The translations under genes and the position numbers were made by a program. From CAJJDF01 sp965657945 (lineage in GTDB: Bacteria > Bacteroidota > Bacteroidia > Flavobacteriales_D > CAJJDF01), in the NCBI GenBank assembly GCA_965657945.1, contig CBFHPW010000017.1:1-53248 (forward strand): a stretch of 53,248 nt of DNA, written 5' to 3'. The notes beneath the pieces are model-generated. The model ran no database searches, had not been told where the DNA came from, and saw nothing but the letters and a program-made list of their open reading frames with translations. Below are positions 17,809 through 26,553 of this stretch, one piece after another. The first letter of the stretch is position 1. Each line of letters begins with the position of its first letter.

Positions 17809-18615
17809 ATGAAAATAAAAATCAGTTCATATCTACTTTTTTGTCTCGTTACATTCACAATGGGTTGCCAACAAGATAAAGGTGAGAATAATCTCCTTCC
17901 TACTCCAAGTTCTTTGTCAAAAGCTACTCCTTCAAAGACGAAAACAAAAAGCGACAGTCTTGTCGATCATCTCGCGAGAACAATCATTACAAATAGAAAT
18001 GCAAAAGATAAATTATCTGCATTTGGTGATACCAACTTAGAATCCAGAATTAAGATTTACACCAACCTAGGAGATTTGACTATAAGATTGTATAAAAATA
18101 CGCCACTCCATCGAGCAAATTTTGTGATGTTGACAAAGAAAAAGTTTTATGATAATACACTTTTTTATAGGATAATTGACAACTTCATGATTCAAGGAGG
18201 GAATTCAGATGATTCTGAAATCATGACTAAGCTAAACGAAATTGGTGGATACAGAATTCCGAACGAAATAAAAGTAAATAACATTCATAAAAAAGGGGCG
18301 ATAGCCATGGCTGTATCTCCCGAAGAGCAAAGTTTAGGCAAAAAATCGAGTTCGATCAATTTTTACATTGTAGAAGGTCAAAAATTGCCTTCCTACTATT
18401 TTAAGCAAAAAGAAGAACAAGGAAAAAAGTATACAAAGTATCAAAAGAAAGTATATAGCAAGGTAGCAGGAGCTCCTCATTTAGATGGCGATTATACCGT
18501 GTTTGGTGAGGTAGTTAAAGGATTCCAAACCTTGTCAAGAATTTCAAAAGTAAAGGTAGATAAATACAAATGGCCATTGAAAAAAGTAATGATTGACAGT
18601 ATTCGAGCGTTTTAA
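17809..18615 (+). CDS. Cyclophilin-type peptidyl-prolyl isomerase lipoprotein
   Basis: The 268-residue protein has a lipoprotein signal (lipobox ending TMGC, Cys near residue 20) and a cyclophilin domain from about 85 to the end. That domain carries the active-site signature FYRIIDNFMIQGG, followed by GAIAMA. An insertion of about 30 lysine-rich residues sits before the closing YTVFGEV block. It probably catalyses prolyl isomerisation in the periplasm during folding of exported proteins. The ATG at 17809 is chosen because an upstream TTG in the same frame lies in the SRP RNA terminator. Confidence 0.88.
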   Translation: MKIKISSYLLFCLVTFTMGCQQDKGENNLLPTPSSLSKATPSKTKTKSDSLVDHLARTIITNRNAKDKLSAFGDTNLESRIKIYTNLGDLTIRLYKNTPLHRANFVMLTKKKFYDNTLFYRIIDNFMIQGGNSDDSEIMTKLNEIGGYRIPNEIKVNNIHKKGAIAMAVSPEEQSLGKKSSSINFYIVEGQKLPSYYFKQKEEQGKKYTKYQKKVYSKVAGAPHLDGDYTVFGEVVKGFQTLSRISKVKVDKYKWPLKKVMIDSIRAF

Positions 18616-18636
18616 AGATTTTTTTACCTTTAGAAT

Positions 18637-19449
18637 ATGAAAAAATTTATTGATGTCGAAAGGCTGATTGAAAGTAAAAATCCCAAACTATTAAAACGTC
18701 TTCCGAGATTTGTCATTAACTACTTGAAACGAATTGTTCATCAATCCGAAATTAATACAATTTTAGAGGAGAATGAAAATGTAAAAGGAGTGGACTTTTG
18801 CAAGGATATTATTTCAAGATTTAACATTACTGTTGAATCGTATGGCGTTGAGAATATACCAAAGGACGAAGGAGTCATATTTGTTTCGAATCATCCGTTG
18901 GGCGGTATGGATGCCATGGCAATTGTGAAAGAAGTTGCGCCCGTTCGAAAAGACATCATGTTTATTGTGAATGACTTATTGCTTAGTCTTGAGAACTTGA
19001 AGGGATTATTTGTGGGTGTAGATAAACACGGAGTTAATGCGAAAGAATCATTACAAAAAGTAAATGAATTATTCGAATCAGACAAAGCTGTCTTTTTATT
19101 TCCAGCTGGTCTTGTATCGCGAAAGAAAAAAGGAGTTGTAAGAGACTTAGAATGGAAAAAGACCTTTGTAAGTCGGGCAAAAAAAACAAAGAAAAAAATT
19201 GTCCCAGTATTTATTGATGGTGAGCTATCCAATTTTTTCTATCGACTTTCCAATATGAGAGAGGCCGTTGGTATAAAATCGAACATAGAAATGTTGTATT
19301 TAGCAGATGAGTTATTCAAACAAAAAAATAAAGTGTTGCCCATTTATTTCGGTAAACCAATTCAAGTGAGTGATTTGGATAACTCAAAATCAGACAAAGA
19401 AATTGCGGCTGAAATAAAAAATATCGCTTACAATTTGACAAAGAAATAA
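18637..19449 (+). CDS. glsA: GlsA-like lysophospholipid/N-acyl amino acid O-acyltransferase
   Basis: The 270-residue protein belongs to the PlsC-type acyltransferase superfamily. The motif is NHPLGGMD (85-92), an H-x5-D variant of the usual H-x4-D that is normal in the hemolysin-like branch; a second block is FLFPAGLVSRKKKGVV. It is 22 nt upstream of an OlsB-like N-acyltransferase. The same pair in Bacteroides thetaiotaomicron (glsB/glsA) makes glycine lipids: GlsB adds a hydroxy fatty acid to the amino acid nitrogen, and GlsA esterifies a second acyl chain. The head group (glycine, serine-glycine or ornithine) cannot be read from sequence. Confidence 0.75.
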   Translation: MKKFIDVERLIESKNPKLLKRLPRFVINYLKRIVHQSEINTILEENENVKGVDFCKDIISRFNITVESYGVENIPKDEGVIFVSNHPLGGMDAMAIVKEVAPVRKDIMFIVNDLLLSLENLKGLFVGVDKHGVNAKESLQKVNELFESDKAVFLFPAGLVSRKKKGVVRDLEWKKTFVSRAKKTKKKIVPVFIDGELSNFFYRLSNMREAVGIKSNIEMLYLADELFKQKNKVLPIYFGKPIQVSDLDNSKSDKEIAAEIKNIAYNLTKK

Positions 19450-19471
19450 GAAAATCAATTACATTAAGAAT

Positions 19472-20404
19472 ATGAATTTAGATTACATCATAGCTCCAAT
19501 TGACAGAGAGTTGATTAAAAAGGAATTGTCTGACAATAAATTGGTTAGAACCACAAATAAAGGAAGTAATGAAATTTATATTCTCAATCACCATGACTCT
19601 CCAAATGTTATGAGAGAGATTGGAAGATTGAGAGAATTATCCTTTGGTTCCGCTGGAGGAGGAACAGGAAAAGAGGTAGATATTGACGACCTAGACACCT
19701 GCGAACAAAATTACAACCAACTTATTGTGTGGAGTCCTGAGGATGAAGAAATATTGGGAGGATATCGTTACTTTAATTGTTCAAAATTCCCAGGAGAATT
19801 AAATAAGTTAGATATTTCCACCAAGCATTATTTCAATTTTTCGCCTCAGTTTGTTTCAAATTACTTGCCCAGTACAATAGAGCTGGGAAGGTCTTGGGTT
19901 CAACCCGCCTATCAGCCCTCAGCTACCAATAGAAAAGGGTTATTTACACTAGATAACTTATGGGACGGGTTGGGTGCTCTTGTTTTGCTAAATCCAGAGA
20001 TTCAGTATTTCTTTGGTAAAGTAACCATGTACACCGATTACAATAAAGAGGGAAGAGATATCTTACTTTCATTTATGAATTACTATTTCCCTGACAAGGA
20101 TCAATTGGTTTCGGCAATTGAGCCATTGCCTATTGTGCATAACAACAAAGATTTTCTTTCCTCGCTATCGGGCTTGACATACAAAGAAGGTCACAAATTA
20201 CTGGGAGAAAAATTAAAGGAAAAAGGAGAGCGAATTCCTCCACTCATTAACTCTTACATGAATTTATCCGATACCATGAGAACTTTTGGCACGGCTGCAA
20301 ACCCTGATTTTGGAGGAGTAGAAGAAACTGGTATTCTAATTACTATTTCGGATATTCATCCTTCCAAAGCTGAGAGGCATATTAAAACTTTTCAACTTAA
20401 ATAG
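19472..20404 (+). CDS. glsB: GlsB/OlsB-like N-acyltransferase
   Basis: The 310-residue protein is a GNAT-like acyltransferase of the OlsB/hemolysin family. It shows the REIGRLRELSFGSAGGGTG block (N-terminal), ILGGYRY, and IELGRSWVQPAYQP (about 137-150), the signature of these enzymes. It should transfer a 3-hydroxyacyl group from acyl carrier protein to the amino group of glycine or another amino acid, the first step of amino acid lipid synthesis. The partner acyltransferase is directly upstream, so the two form one unit. It is longer than OlsB of Proteobacteria, as usual in Bacteroidota. Confidence 0.78.
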   Translation: MNLDYIIAPIDRELIKKELSDNKLVRTTNKGSNEIYILNHHDSPNVMREIGRLRELSFGSAGGGTGKEVDIDDLDTCEQNYNQLIVWSPEDEEILGGYRYFNCSKFPGELNKLDISTKHYFNFSPQFVSNYLPSTIELGRSWVQPAYQPSATNRKGLFTLDNLWDGLGALVLLNPEIQYFFGKVTMYTDYNKEGRDILLSFMNYYFPDKDQLVSAIEPLPIVHNNKDFLSSLSGLTYKEGHKLLGEKLKEKGERIPPLINSYMNLSDTMRTFGTAANPDFGGVEETGILITISDIHPSKAERHIKTFQLK

Positions 20405-20436
20405 TAAGGCATTTAAATTAGCTTCGACTCACACAA

Positions 20437-21657
20437 ATGATTAAAATAATACTAGGTTTTATCCTGTTAATTGAAGTGTACATTTTTTTTATACTGCGAT
20501 CTGTATATTCGAATAATCAATGGATAGTCGCTCTTTCTATTCAGGTTTTTATTGCGTTATTGACGACAATTTCATTAATCTATACCTCTTCAAGCTTGGG
20601 TCACGGCCTAAGTCAAACAACCAAATCTATCAATCTCATGATGGGATTATTTGTAACATTTGGTGTGGCCAAAATGGTTTTTGTGTCAATTATCTTTTTT
20701 GAGGACGTTACTCGAATGGTTAGTTACGTTGTTTCTTTTTTTGCTTCAAAGGAACCAGTTGATTATCCTTCCCGAAGAAAAGCTGTAACCCAAATTGGGC
20801 TTGGTATCGCAGCAATTCCCTTTGCCTCATTCCTTTATGGAATGTTAAAAACTAGGTATGATTTTAAAGTATTTCGAAATCGATTGGTTCTAAAAAGTTT
20901 ACCCGATTCTTTTGAAGGATTAAAGATTGTTCAAATTTCCGACTTTCATGCAGGCAGCTTGGATGATATTTCGGCCATTAAATTGGGAATAGATAAGATT
21001 CAGGAGTTAGAACCCGATTTGATATTATTTACTGGCGATTTAGTAAATAATACTTCTGAGGAATTTGATAAATTTATTCCATTATTGAAAGGTCTTAAAG
21101 CCAAATTTGGAAAATTTTCGATAATGGGAAACCATGATTATGGATTGTATTACAATTGGCCAAACGAAGAAGACAAAATAGCAAATGAGTCTAGAATAAG
21201 AGCGCATCACGCATCCATAGGATTTGATTTATTAGAAAACACCAACCGAACCATAGAAAAAGGCCAAGATTCTATCAATCTAATAGGGGTAGAGAACTGG
21301 GGTAGGCCACCATTTCCGCCAAAAGGAGATTTAAACAAAGCTCTCGAGAATCTTTTGCCCAATACTACGAACATTCTGATGTCTCACGATCCTCATCATT
21401 GGGAAGACATTGTAATTCCTCACAGTCAGCACATAGATTTAACTCTAAGTGGCCATACACATGGAATGCAAATGGGAATTGAACTCCCAGGTTTTAAATG
21501 GAGCCCAGTATCGCTTCGCTACAAAAGGTGGGCAGGATTGTACATGGAAAACAACCAATATTTGTATGTAAATAGAGGATTTGGTCACATTGGTTTTCCG
21601 GGAAGAGTAGGGATAAAACCAGAAATAACTCTCATAGAGTTGACTAAAAATGGTTAA
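20437..21657 (+). CDS. Membrane-anchored metallophosphoesterase (YkuE-like)
   Basis: The 406-residue protein has three to four N-terminal transmembrane helices (about 1-20, 28-50, 66-88, 116-135) and a calcineurin-like phosphoesterase domain. The metal ligands are clear: Asp169 and His171 (SDFHAG), GD at 200-201, GNHD at 231-234, His317 (MSHDPH), and GHTH at 339-342. Related proteins such as Bacillus YkuE act at the cell surface; the substrate of this branch is unknown. It starts 33 nt after the glsB-like gene and could be cotranscribed with it. Confidence 0.85.
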   Translation: MIKIILGFILLIEVYIFFILRSVYSNNQWIVALSIQVFIALLTTISLIYTSSSLGHGLSQTTKSINLMMGLFVTFGVAKMVFVSIIFFEDVTRMVSYVVSFFASKEPVDYPSRRKAVTQIGLGIAAIPFASFLYGMLKTRYDFKVFRNRLVLKSLPDSFEGLKIVQISDFHAGSLDDISAIKLGIDKIQELEPDLILFTGDLVNNTSEEFDKFIPLLKGLKAKFGKFSIMGNHDYGLYYNWPNEEDKIANESRIRAHHASIGFDLLENTNRTIEKGQDSINLIGVENWGRPPFPPKGDLNKALENLLPNTTNILMSHDPHHWEDIVIPHSQHIDLTLSGHTHGMQMGIELPGFKWSPVSLRYKRWAGLYMENNQYLYVNRGFGHIGFPGRVGIKPEITLIELTKNG

Positions 21658-21780
21658 ACTCAGTTATTACAAAGACATCTTACCATAAGGTTAATAATTT
21701 ATCAACAAAACCGTTTAATTTAAGCGCTTTTATTGTTGAAAAGTCGACTCTTTTCCCTTTTTAATCGCGTTCAATTTAGT

Positions 21781-21788
21781 TATATTTG
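21781..21788 (+). promoter_or_regulatory. Probable gyrB -7 element
   Basis: TATATTTG fits TAnnTTTG and lies 35 nt before the gyrB ATG. The expected -33 position holds TTT rather than TTG, so the assignment rests on the -7 box only. Confidence 0.45.
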
Positions 21789-21822
21789 TTCTTTAATGAA
21801 ACCAACAATTTTAAGCTAAATT

Positions 21823-23772
21823 ATGAGCGAAGAAGACAAAGGAAATTATTCAGCGGATAATATACAGGCTCTCGAAGGAATGGAGCACGTTAGGTTGAGA
21901 CCTTCTATGTATATTGGAGATGTAGGGATTAGAGGTTTGCATCATTTGGTGTACGAAGTAGTAGATAACTCGATTGACGAGGCTATGGCTGGATACTGTG
22001 ACACTGTAAAGGTTATAATAAACGAAGACAATTCTATTTCTGTTGAAGATAATGGAAGAGGAATTCCTACAGGAATTCATAAGAAAGAAGGTGTTTCAGC
22101 ACTGGAAGTGGTGATGACCAAGATTGGAGCAGGTGGAAAGTTTGACAAAGACACCTATAAGGTATCTGGAGGACTTCACGGAGTTGGTGTTTCGTGTGTG
22201 AATGCATTATCCAATTTTCTTAAAGCTGAAGTGTATAGAGAAGGAAAAATCTTTGTGCAAGAATACGAGAAAGGAAAACCAGTTTATCCAGTAAAGGAAG
22301 TTGGAACCTCTGATAAAAGAGGAACAGTTGTTACATTTACACCAGATGACACAATTTTTTCTGAAAGAATATACAGCTATGAAACTTTATCGAAGAGACT
22401 CAGAGAACTCTCTTTCCTCAACAAAGGATTGACACTATCTATCGAAGACAAAAGAGTTCTTGATGATAAAGGTGAAACACTGAAAGAAACATTCTTGTCA
22501 AAAGATGGATTAAAGGAATTTGTCCAGTTTTTGGATAATACACGTGAACCAATCATTGAAGAAGTGATTCACATGGAAGGAGAGAAAAACGGAGTTCCTG
22601 TGGAAGTTGCAATGGTTTACAATACTTCTTATTCCGAAAATATTTTCTCTTACGTAAACAACATCAATACTCATGAGGGTGGAACTCACCTCTCAGGATT
22701 TAGAAGAGGACTGACAAGTACATTAAAAAAGTACGCAGACGAATCGGGATTATTGGATAAATTGAAATTCGAAATCAACGGTGATGACTTCCGTGAGGGG
22801 TTGACCGCGATTGTCTCTGTTAAAGTAGGAGAGCCCCAATTTGAAGGCCAAACCAAAACGAAACTAGGAAACAGAGAAGTAAATGCTCCTGTAAGTCAAG
22901 CAGTTTCTCAAATGCTGACAGATTATTTGGAAGAACATCCAAATGATGCCAAAACAATTATTCAAAAAGTTATTCTTGCTGCTACTGCTCGCCATGCTGC
23001 CAGAAAAGCCAGAGAAATGGTTCAAAGAAAGACAGTAATGTCTGGAGGTGGATTGCCAGGGAAATTATCTGATTGTTCTGGAAACGACCCAGAAGAATGT
23101 GAAATCTACTTAGTAGAGGGAGATTCGGCAGGAGGTACAGCCAAACAAGGACGAGATAGATTTTTCCAAGCAATTATGCCATTAAGAGGAAAAATATTGA
23201 ATGTAGAAAAAGCAATGCAGCATAAGATTTTTGAGAATGAAGAAATCAAGAATATTTATACTGCACTTGGAGTTAGGGTTGGAACAGAAGAGGATAGCAA
23301 AGCATTGAACCTAGAAAAATTGAGGTATCACAAGATCATTATTATGTGTGATGCCGATGTCGATGGTTCGCACATCGAAACTCTTATTCTGACTTTCTTT
23401 TTCCGTCACATGCGTGAGCTTATCGAAAAAGGATACATCTATATTGCGACCCCTCCTTTGTATTTGGTTAAGAAAGGGAAAAAGCAAGAATACGCATGGA
23501 GTGATGAACAAAGAGATAAATTGATTCTGGAACTAAAAGGATCTGGATCTGAATCCTCCGTGGGAGTTCAGCGTTACAAAGGTCTTGGAGAAATGAATGC
23601 TGAACAACTTTGGGACACAACGATGAATCCAGAATTCAGAACTTTGAGACAAATCACTATCGAAAGTTTAATTGAGAGTGATAGAATTTTCTCTATGTTG
23701 ATGGGAGATGAAGTTCCTCCAAGAAGAGAGTTTATTGAGCAAAATGCTAAATATGCAAATATTGATACATAA
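21823..23772 (+). CDS. gyrB: DNA gyrase subunit B
   Basis: The 649-residue protein is the ATPase subunit of DNA gyrase. The GHKL ATP-binding part includes EVVDNSIDEA (45-54) and the GGLHGVG loop. The Toprim domain has EGDSAGG (Glu432) and DADVDG (510-515), whose acidic residues bind Mg2+. The C-terminal GyrB signature (QRYKGLGEMN, PRREFIEQNA) is present. The length and the lack of the insertion seen in gammaproteobacterial GyrB are typical of this phylum. ParE is the main alternative, but the QRYKGLGEMN tail and overall length favour GyrB. No dnaA or recF is next to it, so this is not the classic origin arrangement. Confidence 0.96.
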   Translation: MSEEDKGNYSADNIQALEGMEHVRLRPSMYIGDVGIRGLHHLVYEVVDNSIDEAMAGYCDTVKVIINEDNSISVEDNGRGIPTGIHKKEGVSALEVVMTKIGAGGKFDKDTYKVSGGLHGVGVSCVNALSNFLKAEVYREGKIFVQEYEKGKPVYPVKEVGTSDKRGTVVTFTPDDTIFSERIYSYETLSKRLRELSFLNKGLTLSIEDKRVLDDKGETLKETFLSKDGLKEFVQFLDNTREPIIEEVIHMEGEKNGVPVEVAMVYNTSYSENIFSYVNNINTHEGGTHLSGFRRGLTSTLKKYADESGLLDKLKFEINGDDFREGLTAIVSVKVGEPQFEGQTKTKLGNREVNAPVSQAVSQMLTDYLEEHPNDAKTIIQKVILAATARHAARKAREMVQRKTVMSGGGLPGKLSDCSGNDPEECEIYLVEGDSAGGTAKQGRDRFFQAIMPLRGKILNVEKAMQHKIFENEEIKNIYTALGVRVGTEEDSKALNLEKLRYHKIIIMCDADVDGSHIETLILTFFFRHMRELIEKGYIYIATPPLYLVKKGKKQEYAWSDEQRDKLILELKGSGSESSVGVQRYKGLGEMNAEQLWDTTMNPEFRTLRQITIESLIESDRIFSMLMGDEVPPRREFIEQNAKYANIDT

Positions 23773-23786
23773 TAAAGTGTTTTTTA

Positions 23787-23816
23787 TTGCAGATTAAAAA
23801 GGAAGTTCTATATTTG
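23787..23816 (+). promoter_or_regulatory. Promoter of tRNA-Pro
   Basis: TTG (23787-23789) and TATATTTG (23809-23816) are 19 bp apart, a full match to the Bacteroidota consensus. The tRNA begins about 100 nt downstream of the expected start, leaving a long 5' leader to be removed by processing. Confidence 0.65.
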
Positions 23817-23921
23817 CAATCTCAATACGGAAACGGATTGAAAAGTTCTAAAAAGTAATCACAATTCTTAAACCTTTATCGGGAAGTATTATACTTAGTT
23901 TAAGAAGAACTATACTACACT

Positions 23922-23996
23922 CGGGGTGTAGCGTAGCCCGGTTATCGCGCCACGTTTGGGACGTGGAGGTCGCAGGTTCGAATCCTGCCACCCCGA
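23922..23996 (+). tRNA. tRNA-Pro (anticodon TGG)
   Basis: The acceptor stem pairs CGGGGTG (23922-23928) with CACCCCG (23989-23995), followed by discriminator A. The anticodon arm is CCACG-TTTGGGA-CGTGG with anticodon TGG, which reads all CCN codons after modification. The T arm GCAGG-TTCGAAT-CCTGC is canonical. The 3' CCA is not encoded. Confidence 0.97.
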
Positions 23997-24004
23997 CAAA
24001 AAAA

Positions 24005-24037
24005 AGCCTTTTCATTCACATGAAAAGGCTTTTTTTG
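24005..24037 (+). terminator. Terminator of tRNA-Pro
   Basis: AGCCTTTTCA (24005-24014) pairs with TGAAAAGGCT (24021-24030), followed by a run of T to 24037. It starts 8 nt after the tRNA. Confidence 0.85.
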
Positions 24038-24092
24038 TTAGCGATTTTCCATCATTTTTTAAAACCAAACGCGATCAATAAATTGACGAGGA

Positions 24093-24162
24093 GGTCGTCC
24101 CGAAGCATCGGGACCACCCCGACAATCAGAAAGCCTTTTCATTCATAAGGAAAGGCTTTTTT
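24093..24162 (+). repeat. Second copy of the tRNA-Pro 3' edge and terminator, next to a palindrome
   Basis: CCACCCCGAC (24114-24123) repeats exactly the last bases of tRNA-Pro (23988-23997). After a short spacer, a hairpin AAGCCTTTTC/GGAAAGGCTT plus T run (24131-24162) closely resembles the tRNA terminator. Together about 45 nt look duplicated, without the rest of the tRNA. Directly before it, TCCCGA/TCGGGA (24098-24113) forms a palindrome of the type seen near 5540 and 5750. Confidence 0.55.
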
Positions 24163-24300
24163 CTCTTAAATTGCTATATGCATTGAGCGATTTTATAATA
24201 ATAAAGTTAAACTTGAGGAGTTCGAATGTGAAGGTACTTTTGATCAAAAAAAATGTCAAAATCAATAGTGCCAGCTCATTTAAGTGAATTAATTTTGGCT

Positions 24301-24936
24301 TTATTCAGATATCGATAACATCGAAAAGGTTTCATCCTCAAAAATGCAAATAACTTTAATAGAATTAGCAGTTTCTATGAATTCATAGTCTGAAATAGCT
24401 TCTTTGGTTATTTCGTGAAAATAATCATATTTGTAGCCAGAATCGTATTCTAATTGGTAGGCAGTTTCTAGGATTCCGTGCTTTTTATAAAATTTGGGCA
24501 AATGAAGGTTGTCACCAGATAATGCCCAATTTCGCTCTATCCGATACTGCTCATTTTCGAATAAAAGAAACTCGTTGTAATTAGATAAGTTCACGATACT
24601 AATTGATGTGGTGACAAAAATCGTTATCACAAGTAAAAGCTCAACAAACACCTTATAGAATTTACTTTTGAATTCTGTTATTAGGTAATGAAGAGTAAAG
24701 AAGATAGTCGCAGAAATCACTAGAAAAGTTCGGGTTTTATACCCCGTAAAATATTGATTATTTAAAGACAAGATAAATTCAATGAATAAAGCTAAAAACA
24801 GCATGACAGCAAGCGCATTCACCGTGTAATTTATCCATTTCTTTGGTTGTTGACTTGTTCTCCATACTTTTTTTAAACCTAGAGGAAAAAAAGAGAAAAA
24901 CAACAACAAAGTTCCGAAAAGCAACCAAATCTCCAT
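24301..24936 (-). CDS. Membrane protein of unknown function
   Basis: The 211-residue protein has four predicted transmembrane helices (about 2-20, 36-60, 68-88, 95-117) followed by a soluble C-terminal part of about 90 residues containing aromatic and acidic residues. I recognise no family. The ATG at 24936 (MEIWLLFG) is preferred to an in-frame ATG 45 codons upstream because it places a hydrophobic helix at the N-terminus, and the upstream extension would overlap the likely promoter region shared with the divergent E2 gene. Confidence 0.65.
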   Translation of the reverse strand: MEIWLLFGTLLLFFSFFPLGLKKVWRTSQQPKKWINYTVNALAVMLFLALFIEFILSLNNQYFTGYKTRTFLVISATIFFTLHYLITEFKSKFYKVFVELLLVITIFVTTSISIVNLSNYNEFLLFENEQYRIERNWALSGDNLHLPKFYKKHGILETAYQLEYDSGYKYDYFHEITKEAISDYEFIETANSIKVICIFEDETFSMLSISE

Positions 24937-25100
24937 AGAGCATAAAATTAAGCTTTTTTGAAACTTAAACAAAAGGAAAGTCTTTGCTGATGTTGTTTCA
25001 GTATTTTCTTGATTAATAAAATTTAAAAACCCCAGATTTTTATTGAAATAATCCTTATTTTTGTACTTCAAAAAAACTGAAAAAACATTATTTTACAAAT

Positions 25101-26432
25101 ATGGCTGAAATAGAAGTTCTATTACCTAAAATGGGAGAAAGTGTAGCTGAGGCTACCGTAATTACATGGTTGAAAGAAGTCGGTGAAACAATCGAGGCGG
25201 AAGAGTCTTTGATTGAAATTGCAACCGATAAAGTAGATTCTGAAGTTCCTGCACCGGTTGACGGGGTTTTGGTAAAGAAATTATTTAATGAAGGCGATGT
25301 AGCTCAAGTAGGAGATGTAATTGCAATTATTTCAACAGAAGGTGGAGCCGAGTCACCAGTGGCGTCACCAGCTATCGAAACTGCTTCTTCGCCAGCTCCG
25401 GAAGTAGTAGCTGAAGTTTCTGCACCTCTTGCTAAAACCGCAATTGAACAAGTAGAAATTTCAAAAACAGGTGATTCTGGAAGGTTTTATTCTCCATTAG
25501 TTCGAAATATTGCCAAAGAAGAAGGGATTTCAATGAGTGAGTTGGAAACAATCTCTGGGAGTGGGAAAGAAGGAAGAGTGAGTAAATCTGATATACTAGA
25601 TTACATTAAAAACAGAGGAAATCAGCCAATGGAATCAAAGGTAGCGGCTCCAAAAGACAAAGTAATCGCACAAACTACTGATGTAAATAAACCAGTGCAC
25701 AAACCAGCTATACCCGTAGGACCAAACGATACAGTGGTGGAAATGGATAGAATGAGAAAACTGATTGCAGATCATATGGTAATGAGTAAGCAAACTTCTC
25801 CGCACGTAACTTCTTATGTTGAAGCTGACGTGACAAATATCGTAAACTGGAGAAATAAAGTGAAGAACCAGTTTCAACAAGAAAATGGAGAGAAAATCAC
25901 TTTTACTCCAATTTTTATTGAAGCGATTGCCAAAGCAATTAAAGATTTTCCGGGCATCAATATCTCTATTGATGGAACCAATATTATTCAAAGAGGAAAT
26001 ATAAATATTGGAATGGCTGCAGCTTTACCTTCTGGTAATTTGATTGTTCCTGTTATAAAAAATGCCGATAGATTAAATCTTTTGGGATTAACCAAAGCTG
26101 TAAATGATTTGGCAAATAGAGCAAGACAAAACAAATTGACACCAGATGAAATACAGGGAGGAACTTACACAATGACCAACGTGGGAACGTTCGGAAACGT
26201 GTTTGGAACGCCAATAATCAACCAGCCTCAAGTTGCTATCATGGCCGTAGGTGCAATTCGTAAAATGGTTTCAGTAATAGAAACTCCAGAGGGAGACACA
26301 ATGGGAATTAGACACAAAATGTTCCTGTCTCACGCTTACGATCACAGAGTGGTAGACGGAGCTTTAGGTGGGATGTTTGTGCGAAGAGTAGCTGATTATC
26401 TTGAGTCTTTTGACCCGAATAGAGAAATATAA
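25101..26432 (+). CDS. Dihydrolipoamide acyltransferase, E2 of a 2-oxo acid dehydrogenase (branched-chain type)
   Basis: The 443-residue protein has one lipoyl domain (1-80) with the modified lysine at Lys44 (IATDKVDSE), an Ala/Pro/Val-rich linker, an E3/E1-binding domain (about 133-172, YSPLVRNIAKEEG...GRVSKSDIL), and the acyltransferase domain (about 210-443) with catalytic His415 and Asp419 in DHRVVDG. It passes acyl groups from an E1 decarboxylase to coenzyme A. The sequence is closest in style to Flavobacteria branched-chain E2 proteins; pyruvate or 2-oxoglutarate specificity is possible. E1 is not adjacent, and an E3 (lpdA) lies 14 kb downstream. A -7 box (TATTTTTG, 25056-25063) lies 37 nt upstream. 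Confidence 0.9.
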   Translation: MAEIEVLLPKMGESVAEATVITWLKEVGETIEAEESLIEIATDKVDSEVPAPVDGVLVKKLFNEGDVAQVGDVIAIISTEGGAESPVASPAIETASSPAPEVVAEVSAPLAKTAIEQVEISKTGDSGRFYSPLVRNIAKEEGISMSELETISGSGKEGRVSKSDILDYIKNRGNQPMESKVAAPKDKVIAQTTDVNKPVHKPAIPVGPNDTVVEMDRMRKLIADHMVMSKQTSPHVTSYVEADVTNIVNWRNKVKNQFQQENGEKITFTPIFIEAIAKAIKDFPGINISIDGTNIIQRGNINIGMAAALPSGNLIVPVIKNADRLNLLGLTKAVNDLANRARQNKLTPDEIQGGTYTMTNVGTFGNVFGTPIINQPQVAIMAVGAIRKMVSVIETPEGDTMGIRHKMFLSHAYDHRVVDGALGGMFVRRVADYLESFDPNREI

Positions 26433-26501
26433 ATCAAATCTGAAGCCTGAGAATTCGACCAAAAAGAGAATAACAAAGGCTGACTTATAAATAAAAAATT
26501 C

Positions 26502-26541
26502 AAAAGCTCTTCTCCCAAATTATCGGAAAAGAGCTTTTTTT
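26502..26541 (+). terminator. Terminator after the E2 gene
   Basis: AAAAGCTCTT (26502-26511) pairs with AAGAGCTTTT (26529-26538), and the T run continues to 26541. It lies between the E2 gene and the exonuclease gene. Confidence 0.75.
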
Positions 26542-26553
26542 AAAAACAAAGCA

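Noticed and set aside
21699..21707. TTATCAACA, similar to a DnaA box, upstream of gyrB
   Set aside because: One degenerate copy only, without a cluster, an AT-rich unwinding tract of clear form, or dnaA nearby; insufficient for an origin.
23963..24148. 61-codon plus-strand frame
   Set aside because: It begins inside tRNA-Pro and runs through the terminator; the MEVAGSNPATPT start is a usual by-product of translating tRNA 3' ends.
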